Shown here piece by piece: positions 45,447 through 55,463 of a DNA stretch of 64,000 nt (its first letter is position 1; each line of letters opens with the position of its first letter). The stretch comes from Parvularcula sp. LCG005. Its GTDB lineage: Bacteria > Pseudomonadota > Alphaproteobacteria > Caulobacterales > Parvularculaceae. Made by a program: the position numbers and the translations under genes. The stretch lies in the NCBI RefSeq assembly GCF_032930845.1, contig NZ_CP136758.1:2619001-2683000 (forward strand). The letters run 5' to 3'. The notes beneath the pieces were generated by a model that did not search any database, had not been told where the DNA came from, and was given only the letters and a program-made list of their open reading frames with translations.

Positions 45447-46477
45447 CTCGCACTCTGAAAACACTCACCGCTCTTGCCGATGCCGATTTGCTGGGTGAAG
45501 CAGACGATGCCGCCCTGCGCGCGGTTGCGGCCCGTTACGCCATCGGCGTCACACCGGCCCTGACAGAACTGATGAACGGCGCCGACAGGGCCGATCCCAT
45601 CCACCGGCAATTCATACCCTCGGCCGGCGAACTGATCACGACCCCTGAAGAGAGGGCCGACCCCATTGGAGATCACGCCCATGAACCGGTCCCCGGCCTG
45701 ATCCACCGCTATCCGGACCGCGTGCTTCTGAAAATCGTCAGTGTCTGTCCTGTCTACTGTCGGTTCTGTTTCCGGCGGGAAATGGTGGGGCCTGGCAAGG
45801 AAACGACCATGAGCGCGTCGGACCTGACTGCAGCGCTGGATTACATCCGCTCAAACTCAGGTATCTGGGAGGTCATCCTCACGGGCGGCGACCCTTTCAT
45901 GCTCTCGCCGGCACGGGCGCGGGCCATAACAGAGGCGCTCGAGGCGATCGAGCATGTCAAGATCATCCGGTGGCACACGCGCATGCCGGTGGCTGATCCC
46001 AGTCGCATTACCGACGACTACGCGGCGGCTGTCAGCAGTGCCAAAAAGGCCGTCTATGTGGCCGTTCACACGAACCACGCCAAGGAACTGACCGCAGAGA
46101 GCGTGGCCTCCTGCCGCAGACTGCACCGTGCAGGGATCACCCTTGTCAGTCAGAGCGTGCTGCTGCGCGGCGTAAACGATGATTTTGACACCATGGCCGA
46201 TCTGATGCGCACGCTCGTCGCCAGTGGCATCAAACCCTACTATTTGCACCAGCTCGACTATGCGCCGGGCACGTCGCATTTCCGTGTCCCGCTGCGCGAA
46301 GCCCAAGCCCTCGTCCAGCGTCTGCGAGACGAGCTGTCGGGGCTGTGCCAGCCCACCTTTGTGATCGATATCCCGGGCGGGGTGTCCAAGGCGGTGGCGA
46401 GCCTCAACGACATTGCCCCCGTGGATGACGGCCATAAGGTTCGCGGCCGCGATGGTGCCTGGCGGGATTATGATTAA
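45443..46477 (+). CDS. epmB: EF-P lysine 2,3-aminomutase
   Basis: A 344-residue radical-SAM enzyme starting at the GTG overlapping the epmA stop; the longer upstream frame lies in epmA and is rejected. CPVYCRFCFRRE carries the CxxxCxxC iron-sulfur motif, and VILTGGDPFM and RWHTRMPV are typical of lysine 2,3-aminomutases. It makes (R)-beta-lysine for EF-P. No hydroxylase (EpmC) is seen here. It ends in a 4-base overlap with the convergent pilus gene. Confidence 0.92.
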   Translation: MTRTLKTLTALADADLLGEADDAALRAVAARYAIGVTPALTELMNGADRADPIHRQFIPSAGELITTPEERADPIGDHAHEPVPGLIHRYPDRVLLKIVSVCPVYCRFCFRREMVGPGKETTMSASDLTAALDYIRSNSGIWEVILTGGDPFMLSPARARAITEALEAIEHVKIIRWHTRMPVADPSRITDDYAAAVSSAKKAVYVAVHTNHAKELTAESVASCRRLHRAGITLVSQSVLLRGVNDDFDTMADLMRTLVASGIKPYYLHQLDYAPGTSHFRVPLREAQALVQRLRDELSGLCQPTFVIDIPGGVSKAVASLNDIAPVDDGHKVRGRDGAWRDYD

Positions 46478-46887
46478 AGTTGGTAGGTCAGGATCGGCGC
46501 CCGCCCCTTCGCCTCAAGCGTGATGGATTTGCCGGAGAATGGCGGCGTCTTGTAGGTATACGTCATTTTTGCATCGATGACACGATAGTCGATCTCACCG
46601 ACTGTTTCGGTCGTGATGGTTGTGATGACCTCCTCGCCGAATTTTTCAATCCACTCATCCATATCCTCTTTGATCTCGGCCTCAGCCGTCGCCGGATCGA
46701 GATAGACCCCGCGCGCCACCGTGCCGACAGCGTGATGGAAGCTGTTCTTCACGTAGAGCGAATAGGACACGTCAAAGAACCACAGCATGAAGATGATGAA
46801 GATCGGCGCCACGATCGAAAATTCGACGGCACTGATCCCGTCCGTCTGCCGCAGAAAGCGGCGCATAAGGGTCGGTCTTTTTCTCAT
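46474..46887 (-). CDS. TadE-like pilus protein
   Basis: A 137-residue TadE-family pseudopilin-like protein. The N-terminal segment FLRQTDGISAVEFSIVAPIF contains the conserved G-x-x-A-V-E-F cleavage-region motif and a membrane helix. The rest is a periplasmic beta domain. It belongs to a three-gene set with the next two, minor components of the Flp/Tad adhesive pilus. The rest of the tad locus (TadA-C, RcpA) is not in the window. Confidence 0.8.
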   Translation of the reverse strand: MRKRPTLMRRFLRQTDGISAVEFSIVAPIFIIFMLWFFDVSYSLYVKNSFHHAVGTVARGVYLDPATAEAEIKEDMDEWIEKFGEEVITTITTETVGEIDYRVIDAKMTYTYKTPPFSGKSITLEAKGRAPILTYQL

Positions 46888-47372
46888 CGCGTCTGCACCG
46901 TGATTTGCGAGCTGACTTCACGATCCCCTAGGACAATGCCGGCATGGCGCCGACGCGCCGTAATATTGACAAACGCAGATGGGGTTTCGTCCGTCCCCGG
47001 GCACAGACTGGTACAGACCGCCGAAACGCCGGCCGTGCACTGACAGGTGGAAGACACCGAAATGCAGATCTTGCCATCCTGGCATAGACCATCCGGGCCA
47101 AGCACACCGCTCTCTGTAATGCCGAGCGCGGCGAGCGTCGCTTCCTCAATCTGATCCACATCGTTGACGTTGATCATGGAGACCTGCGCGCCCGCCCGCA
47201 GCGCCTGATCAAGCTGCATGCGGCCCTGACCGGCAAAGCCGACATCAGCCAGCGTCATGCCGCCCATGATGAACACGGGCAGAAGCAGTGTCGCCTCAAT
47301 CGAGGCGGTGCCCTGTATGCTGCGCACAAATGCACCAAACAACGCCGTCAGCCGGGTTATGAAATGCATCAT
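46884..47372 (-). CDS. TadE-like pilus protein, Cys-rich
   Basis: A 162-residue TadE-type protein: IQGTASIEATLLLPVFIMGG is the pseudopilin-like N-terminus with the conserved Glu. The mature domain has six Cys near the middle (LCQDGKICISVSSTCQCTAG, VCTSLCPGT), suggesting disulfides in the extracellular domain. It overlaps the next gene by 4 bases and follows the TadG gene by 6 on the minus strand. Confidence 0.75.
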   Translation of the reverse strand: MMHFITRLTALFGAFVRSIQGTASIEATLLLPVFIMGGMTLADVGFAGQGRMQLDQALRAGAQVSMINVNDVDQIEEATLAALGITESGVLGPDGLCQDGKICISVSSTCQCTAGVSAVCTSLCPGTDETPSAFVNITARRRHAGIVLGDREVSSQITVQTR

Positions 47373-47378
47373 CTTCTT

Positions 47379-48671
47379 TTACTCCACAATGAGGACGACT
47401 TGCGCCGTGTCCAGCGGTTCAACGCCAAGGGCGAGGCAGTCACTGCCGAAGAAGCTGTTACCGGTGAATAGAATGGTTTCGGCAACAAGAATGGTGCACG
47501 CCCCACTGGTCGCCGCATTCGTTCCTGAGAACGAGACGTTCGAACCCGGAAAATAAAGCGCACCGGTGAATGAGGTCGCACTATTCCCATTCAGGACGTG
47601 ATCGACATTGTCGATCTTGTCGCCAAAGAACAACACACCGTGATAGAGGTTCGCTGAATCTGTCGGCGCCGTCAGCTGGATATCCGCACCACCGTTCATG
47701 TGAATGGTAGAGCCTCCCGTGAACACAAAAGTGACGCCCGTACCGCGAATGATCGCAGAGGAATTCACGCTAAGATCCACGCCATTGAAAATGTAGATAC
47801 CGGGCGAAAATGTCGTATCACCCTTGATGGAAACCGTACTCCCCCCCGAACCGCTGGCACAGACCGTACCAGGTGCCACGGTGACCGTCGTACTCGGACT
47901 GTTATTCAGGTCACTTTTCAGCGTGCTGTCGCAGATGCCTGGAGATGGCAGGGGCAGATCGGCATAGGGGTCAGCGAAAACGCGCGTTCCTTCGAATGGA
48001 TCGCGGCAGTCTGTCAGTGTCAAACGACCATCATTCCCTTCGATCCCACCAACAGCCGACACGCATTCTGTCGTGACATGGGTTGCCCCATAAAAATCAA
48101 TCGAATTGGAAGCCAGCGAATTCGAGGCAACATCGCAACCTTCAAGCTCCAGCGTCGATGATCCACCAAAACTGACGGCGCCATTCATGGACCGATGTAG
48201 AGCGAGAACGCAGGCGGGACGGGCACCAGCCGTACGAGCGACGGCACGCACGGAAATACTCTTTGTACTATCCGAGAAAAAGGCGCCGGTAAAAAGACGG
48301 GGCAACCGGTCCACCAGAACGACCTCGACCGCCTTCGTATCCCCGCTGAAGGGGCCACGGCTCGGCGGCGTCGTCACGATTGGCGTATCGGCGCGAGCCG
48401 ACATGATGCCGCTCAAGCGTGCAGCGTTGCCGGCCGCGATGCGCACATGATCTTCATCGTGCCCTTGGGCGAGTTGGGCGGCACCGGAGAACGCGGCCGC
48501 ATCAGCAGCGCTTTGCAGCGTGCGCTGAGTAAATTGCCAGTAAACCACTTCGCCGCCAAGACCCAGAAATCCGACAACGACGGGAACGATCAGCGCGAAC
48601 AGGATAGCAATACTGCCATCCTCACCGCCAAATGCAGACCTTCTTCTGCGTGTGTGTCGAGCCATGATCAA
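47379..48671 (-). CDS. TadG-like pilus assembly protein
   Basis: A 430-residue protein: FGGEDGSIAILFALIVPVVV is the TadG-like N-terminal membrane segment, followed by YWQFTQRTLQSAADAAAFSG, a common TadG block. A large beta-rich domain follows with repeating GxST(I/L) strands (STVSIKGDTTFSPG, GGADIQLTAP), like a pectate-lyase or filamentous fold. Four to six Cys are present. First in its three-gene operon. Confidence 0.8.
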   Translation of the reverse strand: MIMARHTRRRRSAFGGEDGSIAILFALIVPVVVGFLGLGGEVVYWQFTQRTLQSAADAAAFSGAAQLAQGHDEDHVRIAAGNAARLSGIMSARADTPIVTTPPSRGPFSGDTKAVEVVLVDRLPRLFTGAFFSDSTKSISVRAVARTAGARPACVLALHRSMNGAVSFGGSSTLELEGCDVASNSLASNSIDFYGATHVTTECVSAVGGIEGNDGRLTLTDCRDPFEGTRVFADPYADLPLPSPGICDSTLKSDLNNSPSTTVTVAPGTVCASGSGGSTVSIKGDTTFSPGIYIFNGVDLSVNSSAIIRGTGVTFVFTGGSTIHMNGGADIQLTAPTDSANLYHGVLFFGDKIDNVDHVLNGNSATSFTGALYFPGSNVSFSGTNAATSGACTILVAETILFTGNSFFGSDCLALGVEPLDTAQVVLIVE

Positions 48672-48967
48672 TCATCACCAAGCTAGTCCCCCCGACCTTC
48701 ATGCTCAGCCTAATGATGCGCGCCCTAACGAATAATATGACCAGTCGCGGTATTTCTATTCAACATTTTTCGCGAACCGAGAAGAAGTATAAAGCCTAAC
48801 GAATATTAGCGAATGCAGACCGCACGCCGCCTAGACTGGCGCGATCGCTCCATCGCACACCGACAATCTGGTGATCAAAAAAAATTTGTGTGCAGCTGCG
48901 ACCAAACACAGCAGGAACAATCGGCGCCGCTCCCGGTTGGTCAGATACATTAACCACAGGAGACGAC
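48672..48967. other. Intergenic region with divergent promoters
   Basis: About 296 bases between the TadG gene and the next gene. It contains AT-rich stretches (AACGAATAATATGACC, AACATTTTTCGCG). I see no repeat, RNA gene or clear operator. Confidence 0.4.
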
Positions 48968-49603
48968 ATGCGCATTCTCGTTGCAGGAGCAACCGGGCAA
49001 ACTGGCCGCTTGCTTACCCACCAATTGGCCGACAGCGGCCATACACCCGTCGCCCTGGTCCGCGAAAGTTCCGATGTTTCCGTTCTGCCTGCAGGGTGCG
49101 AAACCCGCACGGGGGACCTGCAGGATCTGCCGCAAGGCATTGCCGATAATGTCGATGCGATTGTGTTTGCGGCCGGGTCCGGCGGCGACACAGGCGAAGA
49201 GATGACCGACCGGATCGACCGCGACGGCGCCAAGGCCCTTATCGACGTTGCAAAGAATTCAGGCATCGAGCGGTTCGTCATGCTCAGCTCGGTCGGTGCG
49301 GACCGGCCATCCAGCGGTCCTGATGGCCTGCAGCATTATCTCGAAGCCAAGCAGGCGGCTGACCAGCATCTTGAGCAGTCCGGTCTCAACTACACGATCG
49401 TCCGTCCTGTGCGACTGACAAACGAAGGCCTGACGGGCCAGATCACCCTCTCGACCGATCATTTGAACAGCGGCGAGATTTCTCGCGCTGACGTCGCCTC
49501 GACATTGGCTGCCAGCCTTGGCGAACCCGCTGCCAGCAACCGCATTTTCGAGATTGCGTCAGGTCCCACTGACATTTCGACTGCAATCAAAAGCCTGCAT
49601 TAG
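48968..49603 (+). CDS. NAD(P)-binding atypical short-chain dehydrogenase (YwnB-like)
   Basis: A 211-residue protein from the ATG at 48968 behind AGGAGACGAC. The cofactor loop is ILVAGATGQTGRLL; MLSSVGADRPSSGPDGLQHY contains the region where classical enzymes hold their Ser and Tyr, and RPVRLTNEGLTG is typical of the SDR-a5 (NAD(P)H-binding) group. It probably acts as a redox-sensing or reductase protein. The substrate is unknown. A stress-type dehydrogenase gene follows 96 bases later. Confidence 0.8.
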   Translation: MRILVAGATGQTGRLLTHQLADSGHTPVALVRESSDVSVLPAGCETRTGDLQDLPQGIADNVDAIVFAAGSGGDTGEEMTDRIDRDGAKALIDVAKNSGIERFVMLSSVGADRPSSGPDGLQHYLEAKQAADQHLEQSGLNYTIVRPVRLTNEGLTGQITLSTDHLNSGEISRADVASTLAASLGEPAASNRIFEIASGPTDISTAIKSLH

Positions 49604-49699
49604 GCAGACTTTTATGGACCGGGGGTGGTCGCAACACGCGGGGAACAAAGAAACACAACGGCTCGTGATCGAGCTGCATGAGAAAAGGATCTAATCATC

Positions 49700-50587
49700 A
49701 TGACACTGACCGACCTGAAAGACCCGCGCACGCTTTACCCGCAACCACCATTTGAAAAACAACCGCAGCCGGCGCCCGGCTTTACGGAAAAAATGGACCC
49801 ACGGCCCGATCATGGCGAAGACAGCTATATCGGTCATGGCCGCTTGGCTGGCCGGAAAGCGCTCATCACCGGTGGGGATTCCGGCATTGGTCGTGCTGCG
49901 GCCATCGCCATGGTCCGCGAAGGGGCCGTCGTCACACTCAATTACCTGCCCGACGAAGAAGAGGACGCCAGGTCACTGCAGTCTCTGCTGGCGAAGGATG
50001 GCGAGGTTCATCTGATCCCCGGCGATATCACCGACAAGGCTTTCTGCCGGGCATTGATCAAGGATGCGGCTGGCCAGATGGGCGGCCTCGACATTCTGGT
50101 CAACAATGCCGCCAAGCAGGTGCGTCAGGAATCCATCGACGACATTTCCGACGAGCAGTTCGACGGTACGATGAAGACGAATGTCTATGCCCTCTTCTGG
50201 CTGACCACCGCCGCGATGAAGATCATGCCGCCGGGCAGCACCATCATCAACGTGTCTTCGACCCAGGGGTTTAACCCGGCACCTGTCCTGATCGACTACG
50301 CAACCTCGAAGTTTGCCATTCGCGGGTTTACTGAGGCGCTGGCACAGGGGGCAATTGAGAAGGGTATCCGGGTCAATGGCATCGCGCCGGGGCCGTTCTG
50401 GACGCCATTGCAACCGTCGACCGGCCAGTCCCAGGACAAGGTGCAACATTTCGGCGAAGCGACACCCATGGGGCGTCCGGGCCAACCGGCAGAACTGGGC
50501 GGCGCGTTCGTGTTCCTCGCGTCTCAGGAGTCGAGCTACATGACCGGTGAATTCATTGGCGTAACGGGCGGCAAGCCGATTTCCTGA
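49700..50587 (+). CDS. Short-chain dehydrogenase/reductase, general-stress type (YdaD/YhdF-like)
   Basis: A 295-residue SDR. The cofactor motif is ITGGDSGIGRAAAIA, then DILVNNAAKQ; the catalytic Ser, Tyr and Lys are in VSSTQGFNPAPVLIDYATSK. The ~45-residue N-terminal arm (PQPPFEKQPQPAPGFTEKMD) identifies the group including Bacillus general-stress proteins 39-like YdaD. Stress induction is inferred from homology only. It sits 96 bases after the YwnB-like gene. Confidence 0.88.
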   Translation: MTLTDLKDPRTLYPQPPFEKQPQPAPGFTEKMDPRPDHGEDSYIGHGRLAGRKALITGGDSGIGRAAAIAMVREGAVVTLNYLPDEEEDARSLQSLLAKDGEVHLIPGDITDKAFCRALIKDAAGQMGGLDILVNNAAKQVRQESIDDISDEQFDGTMKTNVYALFWLTTAAMKIMPPGSTIINVSSTQGFNPAPVLIDYATSKFAIRGFTEALAQGAIEKGIRVNGIAPGPFWTPLQPSTGQSQDKVQHFGEATPMGRPGQPAELGGAFVFLASQESSYMTGEFIGVTGGKPIS

Positions 50588-50772
50588 CATCGGGCTCCCA
50601 GGGACCGGGCACCTCGCGCCCGGTCCTGCCACATCCCACCACTCACCTCGCTGTACCGCGACACAACCTCCCGGTTGTGTAAAAACATGGGCATGTTAAG
50701 CGAAATGAAAATCGCAGGCGATCCGGGCATACAAGGTTATGTCTGACGCCCACGAAGGCAGCAGGACGGACG

Positions 50773-53700
50773 TTGGACAAACAGGTCGGTGATTTTCCTA
50801 TTGTGGGGATCGGTGCGTCAGCCGGCGGCCTCGAAGCGCTCAATGAGCTCGTCAAGGCGATCCCGGAACGGTCTGGTCTCTGCTACGTCATCATCCAGCA
50901 TTTGTCCGCAGAGCATCCGTCCATCATGGACCAATTGCTCAGAAAGCACTCCAGTATTCCGGTCCAGAAGATTGAGGACGGGATGCAGGCCAAACCGGAC
51001 ACTGTCTTCGTCATCCCCGGCGGCCCCTCCCTGTCGATCGAGGGCAACCGTTTTGTCCTGCACGACCGCGTCACCGATGGCGGCCTCCGGACGCCGATTG
51101 ACGAGTTTTTCAGCTCTCTGGCGAACAGAAATGGTCCGGCCTGTTTCGGCGTGATCTTGTCGGGCACCGGCACCGACGGCACGCTGGGCATTCGTCAGAT
51201 CAAGAGTGCCGGCGGCTTCGCCATTGTCCAGAAAAGTGAAACTGCTCGATTTCCCGGTATGCCGGACAGCGCGGCGGCGACGGGCCTAATCGACTTCACG
51301 CTCGCCCCGGCTGCGATCCCCGGGCGAATCTTGGAAATCGTGGCGCATCGCGAGCAGCTCACCACAGATGGCGGCGGGTCCGATCGTTTCAGGGCGGATA
51401 TCGAACTTGCGCTACCAGATATATTGGGCCTCATCGATCGCTCGAATGGCCATGACTTCTCGCAATATAAAACCGGCACACTGATCCGTCGGATCGAGCG
51501 GCGCCTGACACTGGTACGCGACCGCAGTGTCCAACTGTTTGTCGAACGGTTGCGGGACAGCGAGGAGGAACGGACCGTTCTGCTGCAGGATTTCCTGATC
51601 GGCGTCACCCAGTTCTTCCGCGACGAAGATGCGTTCGAGACCCTGAAACAGGATGCCCTTCTGCCCCTGTTGAACCGGGACCAGTCCCGCTTCCGGATAT
51701 GGGTGCCCGGCTGTTCGACAGGGGAAGAAGCCTACTCCATCGGCATGATGGTGCATGAGATCCTGGAGGCCAACGACGATCCTCGACCGTTCCAGATTTT
51801 TGGTACTGACATCGACATGGCTGCCCTCAGCCACGCCCGGCGCGGTCACTACACGGAAAGTCAGATCTCAGGCCTGTCAGCGGCACGCCGGGAGCGATAT
51901 CTGATCGCCGACCAGGACCAGTTTCAGATCGCACCGGTCTTGCGCGAAAGCTGCGTCTTCGCGCCTCATAATCTGCTGCAAGATCCGCCCTTCTCGCGCC
52001 TTGATCTCGTGTCATGCCGGAATTTGCTGATCTATCTTTCAAGCTCCATTCAGAACGTCATCATTCCGCGCTTTCACTACGCCCTTAACAAGAAGGGATT
52101 TCTGTTCCTCGGATCGTCTGAATCATTGGGCAAACAGGACCGCTACTTCACGACCGTTGACCGGGAAAGTCGCCTGTTCCAGCGAAATGACGGCGAAGAG
52201 CCCGGCTATTCCAGCCTGATGAGTACACGGAGCGATCACCAGCGACGCGAGCGTCGGGTTCCAAGTGCCTATACTCTGCCTAGTCGAGCTGTGTCAGGAA
52301 CGCCGGATTTCGAGCAGCAGGTGCTGACCTTCTTTGCCCGGACGAGCGGCGCACCGTTTGCTGTCGTCAATTCCGTCGACGAAGTGACCTTCCTCTCCGA
52401 ACGGATGGGGAAATTCGTCGAACCCGCCATGGGCGTATTATCCGCTAGTCTCGATCAATTCCTCGTCCGCGCCCTGCGGTTGCCGGTCAGGTCAGCTGTC
52501 GCAGAAGCCAGATCGACCCGAGAACTGACGATTGAGCGCAATATTGTGGTTCAGTCTGGCACGACAACAGACCTTGTCGATGTCGAAGCAAGACCCGTCC
52601 CGTTCATCGACGGGGCGGTCATGGTGACACTACAGCCCGTCCGGTCGCAGGACCTGACAGAGTTTTCTGCATCCTCCGACGACCGCGACCGCGCCGAGCG
52701 TGACATGATTGAGCGGGAGCTCACCGTCATGCGTCAGCAGCTGAGCCGCACACTGACGGACTATGAAGCCACCGAGCAGGAGCTGAAAAGCTCCAACGAA
52801 GAGCTTCTTTCGATGAATGAGGAGCTGCAGAGCTCCAACGAAGAACTCGAAACATCCCGCGAAGAGCTCCAGTCGATCAATGAGGAGCTGGAAACGATCA
52901 ACGCTGAATTGTCCGAGAACAACAGACAGCTGGTGGAAGCCAACTCCGATCTGCGCAATCTCTTCGAAAGCACTGACATTGCGACCGTGTTTCTGGACAA
53001 TAATCTGTGCGTTCGCCGGTACACCCCTGCCTCGCGGCGGCTGTTCGGCATTCAGGACAGGGATATTGGCCGCCCCATCAACGACCTGAAATGGAAGGTC
53101 AGCTATGACGATCTGGAGGCTGATGCCGCACAGGTGACCCAGACGCTGCAGCCTATTGAACGGGAAGCTCGAATAGACGCCACGGAAGAAACGTTCCTGA
53201 TGCGCATTCGGCCTTACAGGCGGACGGACGATCGGCTTGATGGCTGCATTATCACATTCGTTGATATCACCGGACTGAAAAAAGTGGAGAAACAGCTCCA
53301 GCAGAACGCGGACACCCTTTCCCGTCAGTATGCAGAGCTTGAGTCGCTTTACGATATGACGCCGGTCGGCCTGAACCTGCTTGATCGCGACCTGCGCTAT
53401 TTGAGGATCAATGAACGCCTCGCCGCCATCAATGGGTTCCCCGTCAAAGATCATATCGGCAAGCGCCAGGATGAGCTTGTCCCCGATATTGACGAAAAGG
53501 TCAGGGCCACGCAGCTGGAGGTTCTGCGCACCGGCACGGCGAGCCTCGGCAATGAAGTTGAAGGCACCACACCGGCTGACCCTCATGAGAAGCGGTACTG
53601 GCTCGTCGACTATTACCCTGTCGTGAAAGACGGCGTTGCGATCGCCGTAGGCTGCTGCGTCACCGACGTGACCGAACAGAAGCGGCTGCAGCAGGCGGTT

Positions 53701-55080
53701 GAGCGCGGCATCTCCGCCCTCGCTGAAAGTGAGAAAAAACTTCGTCGCATTTTCGACGAAGCGCCGGTCTATATCGCCCTGCACGAAGGGTCTGAGCACC
53801 GGTATCTCTACGCAAATTCCGCCCTAAAGGAATTGATTGGTGAGCCGAACATTGAGGGGAAAGCCCTGCGCGACGTTCTTCCGCTGGTTTCGGACGTGCA
53901 GCAGCACGCCCATTTTGACAGTGTCCTGACAACTGGGGAGGCCGTCCAGCTGCCGGACCTGCGGATCACGGTCAGACCCGATGACGGCGAAACCCGCGAT
54001 GACCGCTGGTATAGCGTCACCCTGCAGCCGTGGTTTGGCCCCGATGGCAAGCCCGAAGGCGTGATGAGCTTTTCCTTTGATGTCACCGAGCAGGTGCTGG
54101 CGCGCAAGACCATCGAGGCCAGCGAGCTGCGCCTCAATTTCGCGCTGGAGGCCAGCCGCCTCGGCGTGTGGGAGCTCGACCTGACGACCAAGACCGCGCA
54201 GCGGACCGCCCGTCATGACAGCATCTTTGGCTATCAGAGCCCGCTGGACCGCTGGACCGCCGACCAGTTCGTCGAACACGTCCTGCCCGATGATCGCGAA
54301 GCGGTACAACAGGGTCTGGCCATCGCGATTGAAAACGGTGTGGATTGGCAGTTCCAGTGCCAGATCCGGCGTGCCGACTGCGCGATCCGCTGGATCGAAG
54401 GCCACGGTCGACCGCAGATGGACGAGAGCGGCAGACCAGTTCGTATCCTCGGCACTGTCGTTGACATCACCGAGCGCAAGCTTGCCGAAGAGAACCAGAC
54501 CCTCCTGCTGCATGAGCTTCAGCACCGGGTGAAAAACACTATGGCCACCACCCTGGCCATCGTCCAGTTTTCGGCCAAGCGGGCAACAGACGTGGCCTCC
54601 TTCAGCAAGACCTTGCGCAATCGCCTGAGCGCGATTTCCCGGACCCATGACCTTCTGACGAAGGGAAACTGGGAAGGCGCTTACTTACGGGCGGTTTTTG
54701 ACACCGAACTCAGCGCCTATACGGGCGGGCCCAACCACCGGGCACGGTATGAGGGCGAGGACGTCTATCTGGATGCCAAGCAGATGCTGTCCCTGACACT
54801 TGGCCTTCATGAGCTTGCCACCAATGCCGCCAAATACGGCGCCCTTTCGTCCGATGAAGGGACGGTTGTGTTCACGGTCCGCACCGATGAGGACCGGATG
54901 GTGCACCTGACCTGGGAAGAGATGGGCGGTCCGACAGTGACGCCACCTCAGGACGGCGCGTCCGGCTTTGGGTCATTCCTCCTGAACAGGGTGTTGGGAT
55001 CGGACCTGAAAGGCACTACAGAGGTCGAATACCGCCCTGAGGGCCTGCGATGCCAAATTCATTTTCCTTTGGCACAATAG
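50773..55080 (+). CDS. CheB-CheR-PAS-HWE hybrid sensor histidine kinase
   Basis: A 1435-residue cytoplasmic protein starting at TTG. In order: CheB methylesterase domain ~8-185 (GASAGG serine, IQHLSAEH, LSGTGTDG); CheR methyltransferase ~205-475 (WVPGCSTGEEAYSIG); a central coiled coil ~672-728 (SNEELLSMNEELQSSNEE); four PAS-like units near 730, 857, 986 and 1117; and an HWE-family kinase from ~1244 (LHELQHRVKN, LGLHELATNAAKYGAL, LTWEEMGGP). It likely couples receptor-type methylation signals to phosphotransfer. A single-domain response regulator follows 17 bases later and is the probable partner. Confidence 0.92.
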   Translation: MDKQVGDFPIVGIGASAGGLEALNELVKAIPERSGLCYVIIQHLSAEHPSIMDQLLRKHSSIPVQKIEDGMQAKPDTVFVIPGGPSLSIEGNRFVLHDRVTDGGLRTPIDEFFSSLANRNGPACFGVILSGTGTDGTLGIRQIKSAGGFAIVQKSETARFPGMPDSAAATGLIDFTLAPAAIPGRILEIVAHREQLTTDGGGSDRFRADIELALPDILGLIDRSNGHDFSQYKTGTLIRRIERRLTLVRDRSVQLFVERLRDSEEERTVLLQDFLIGVTQFFRDEDAFETLKQDALLPLLNRDQSRFRIWVPGCSTGEEAYSIGMMVHEILEANDDPRPFQIFGTDIDMAALSHARRGHYTESQISGLSAARRERYLIADQDQFQIAPVLRESCVFAPHNLLQDPPFSRLDLVSCRNLLIYLSSSIQNVIIPRFHYALNKKGFLFLGSSESLGKQDRYFTTVDRESRLFQRNDGEEPGYSSLMSTRSDHQRRERRVPSAYTLPSRAVSGTPDFEQQVLTFFARTSGAPFAVVNSVDEVTFLSERMGKFVEPAMGVLSASLDQFLVRALRLPVRSAVAEARSTRELTIERNIVVQSGTTTDLVDVEARPVPFIDGAVMVTLQPVRSQDLTEFSASSDDRDRAERDMIERELTVMRQQLSRTLTDYEATEQELKSSNEELLSMNEELQSSNEELETSREELQSINEELETINAELSENNRQLVEANSDLRNLFESTDIATVFLDNNLCVRRYTPASRRLFGIQDRDIGRPINDLKWKVSYDDLEADAAQVTQTLQPIEREARIDATEETFLMRIRPYRRTDDRLDGCIITFVDITGLKKVEKQLQQNADTLSRQYAELESLYDMTPVGLNLLDRDLRYLRINERLAAINGFPVKDHIGKRQDELVPDIDEKVRATQLEVLRTGTASLGNEVEGTTPADPHEKRYWLVDYYPVVKDGVAIAVGCCVTDVTEQKRLQQAVERGISALAESEKKLRRIFDEAPVYIALHEGSEHRYLYANSALKELIGEPNIEGKALRDVLPLVSDVQQHAHFDSVLTTGEAVQLPDLRITVRPDDGETRDDRWYSVTLQPWFGPDGKPEGVMSFSFDVTEQVLARKTIEASELRLNFALEASRLGVWELDLTTKTAQRTARHDSIFGYQSPLDRWTADQFVEHVLPDDREAVQQGLAIAIENGVDWQFQCQIRRADCAIRWIEGHGRPQMDESGRPVRILGTVVDITERKLAEENQTLLLHELQHRVKNTMATTLAIVQFSAKRATDVASFSKTLRNRLSAISRTHDLLTKGNWEGAYLRAVFDTELSAYTGGPNHRARYEGEDVYLDAKQMLSLTLGLHELATNAAKYGALSSDEGTVVFTVRTDEDRMVHLTWEEMGGPTVTPPQDGASGFGSFLLNRVLGSDLKGTTEVEYRPEGLRCQIHFPLAQ

Positions 55081-55097
55081 TGCTGTAGCCTTGCCAT

Positions 55098-55463
55098 ATG
55101 AAACGACCGACCATCCTGATTGTCGAAGATGAGGCTCTGGTAGGGCTCGCTCTGGCTGAAAAATTCGAAGACAGCGGGTATGGCGTCATGGGGCCGTTTG
55201 CCTCGGTCGAAGAAACCTTGCAGGCGGTAACCGCCAGCCGGCCCGACGCGGCCCTTCTCGACATGAATCTGGGCTATGGCGACACGAGTGAACCCATCGC
55301 CGAATGGCTGGCCAGTGCCGACATCCCCTTCGCGTTTCTCACCGGCTATAGCGAGCTGAAACCCAGCAAGGAATGGCTGAAGACCAAGCCTTTTCTGTCC
55401 AAGCCCGTCGACCCCGACCGGGCCGTGGCCGAGGCTGAACGGCTTCTGACGCCGATCGCCTAG
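55098..55463 (+). CDS. Single-domain response regulator
   Basis: A 121-residue receiver domain with no output domain. LIVEDEALVG holds the acidic pair, DAALLDMNLG the phospho-acceptor Asp, FLTGYSE the Thr/Tyr switch, and FLSKPVD the conserved Lys. It lies 17 bases after the kinase gene and is its likely phosphate acceptor. Single-domain regulators of HWE kinases often feed the PhyR/general stress or motility pathways; which one is unknown. Confidence 0.9.
   Translation: MKRPTILIVEDEALVGLALAEKFEDSGYGVMGPFASVEETLQAVTASRPDAALLDMNLGYGDTSEPIAEWLASADIPFAFLTGYSELKPSKEWLKTKPFLSKPVDPDRAVAEAERLLTPIA

Noticed and set aside
52630-53799. Long minus-strand frame inside the hybrid kinase gene
   Set aside because: Shadow frame opposite the PAS/coiled-coil region; composition and lack of motifs show it is not a gene.
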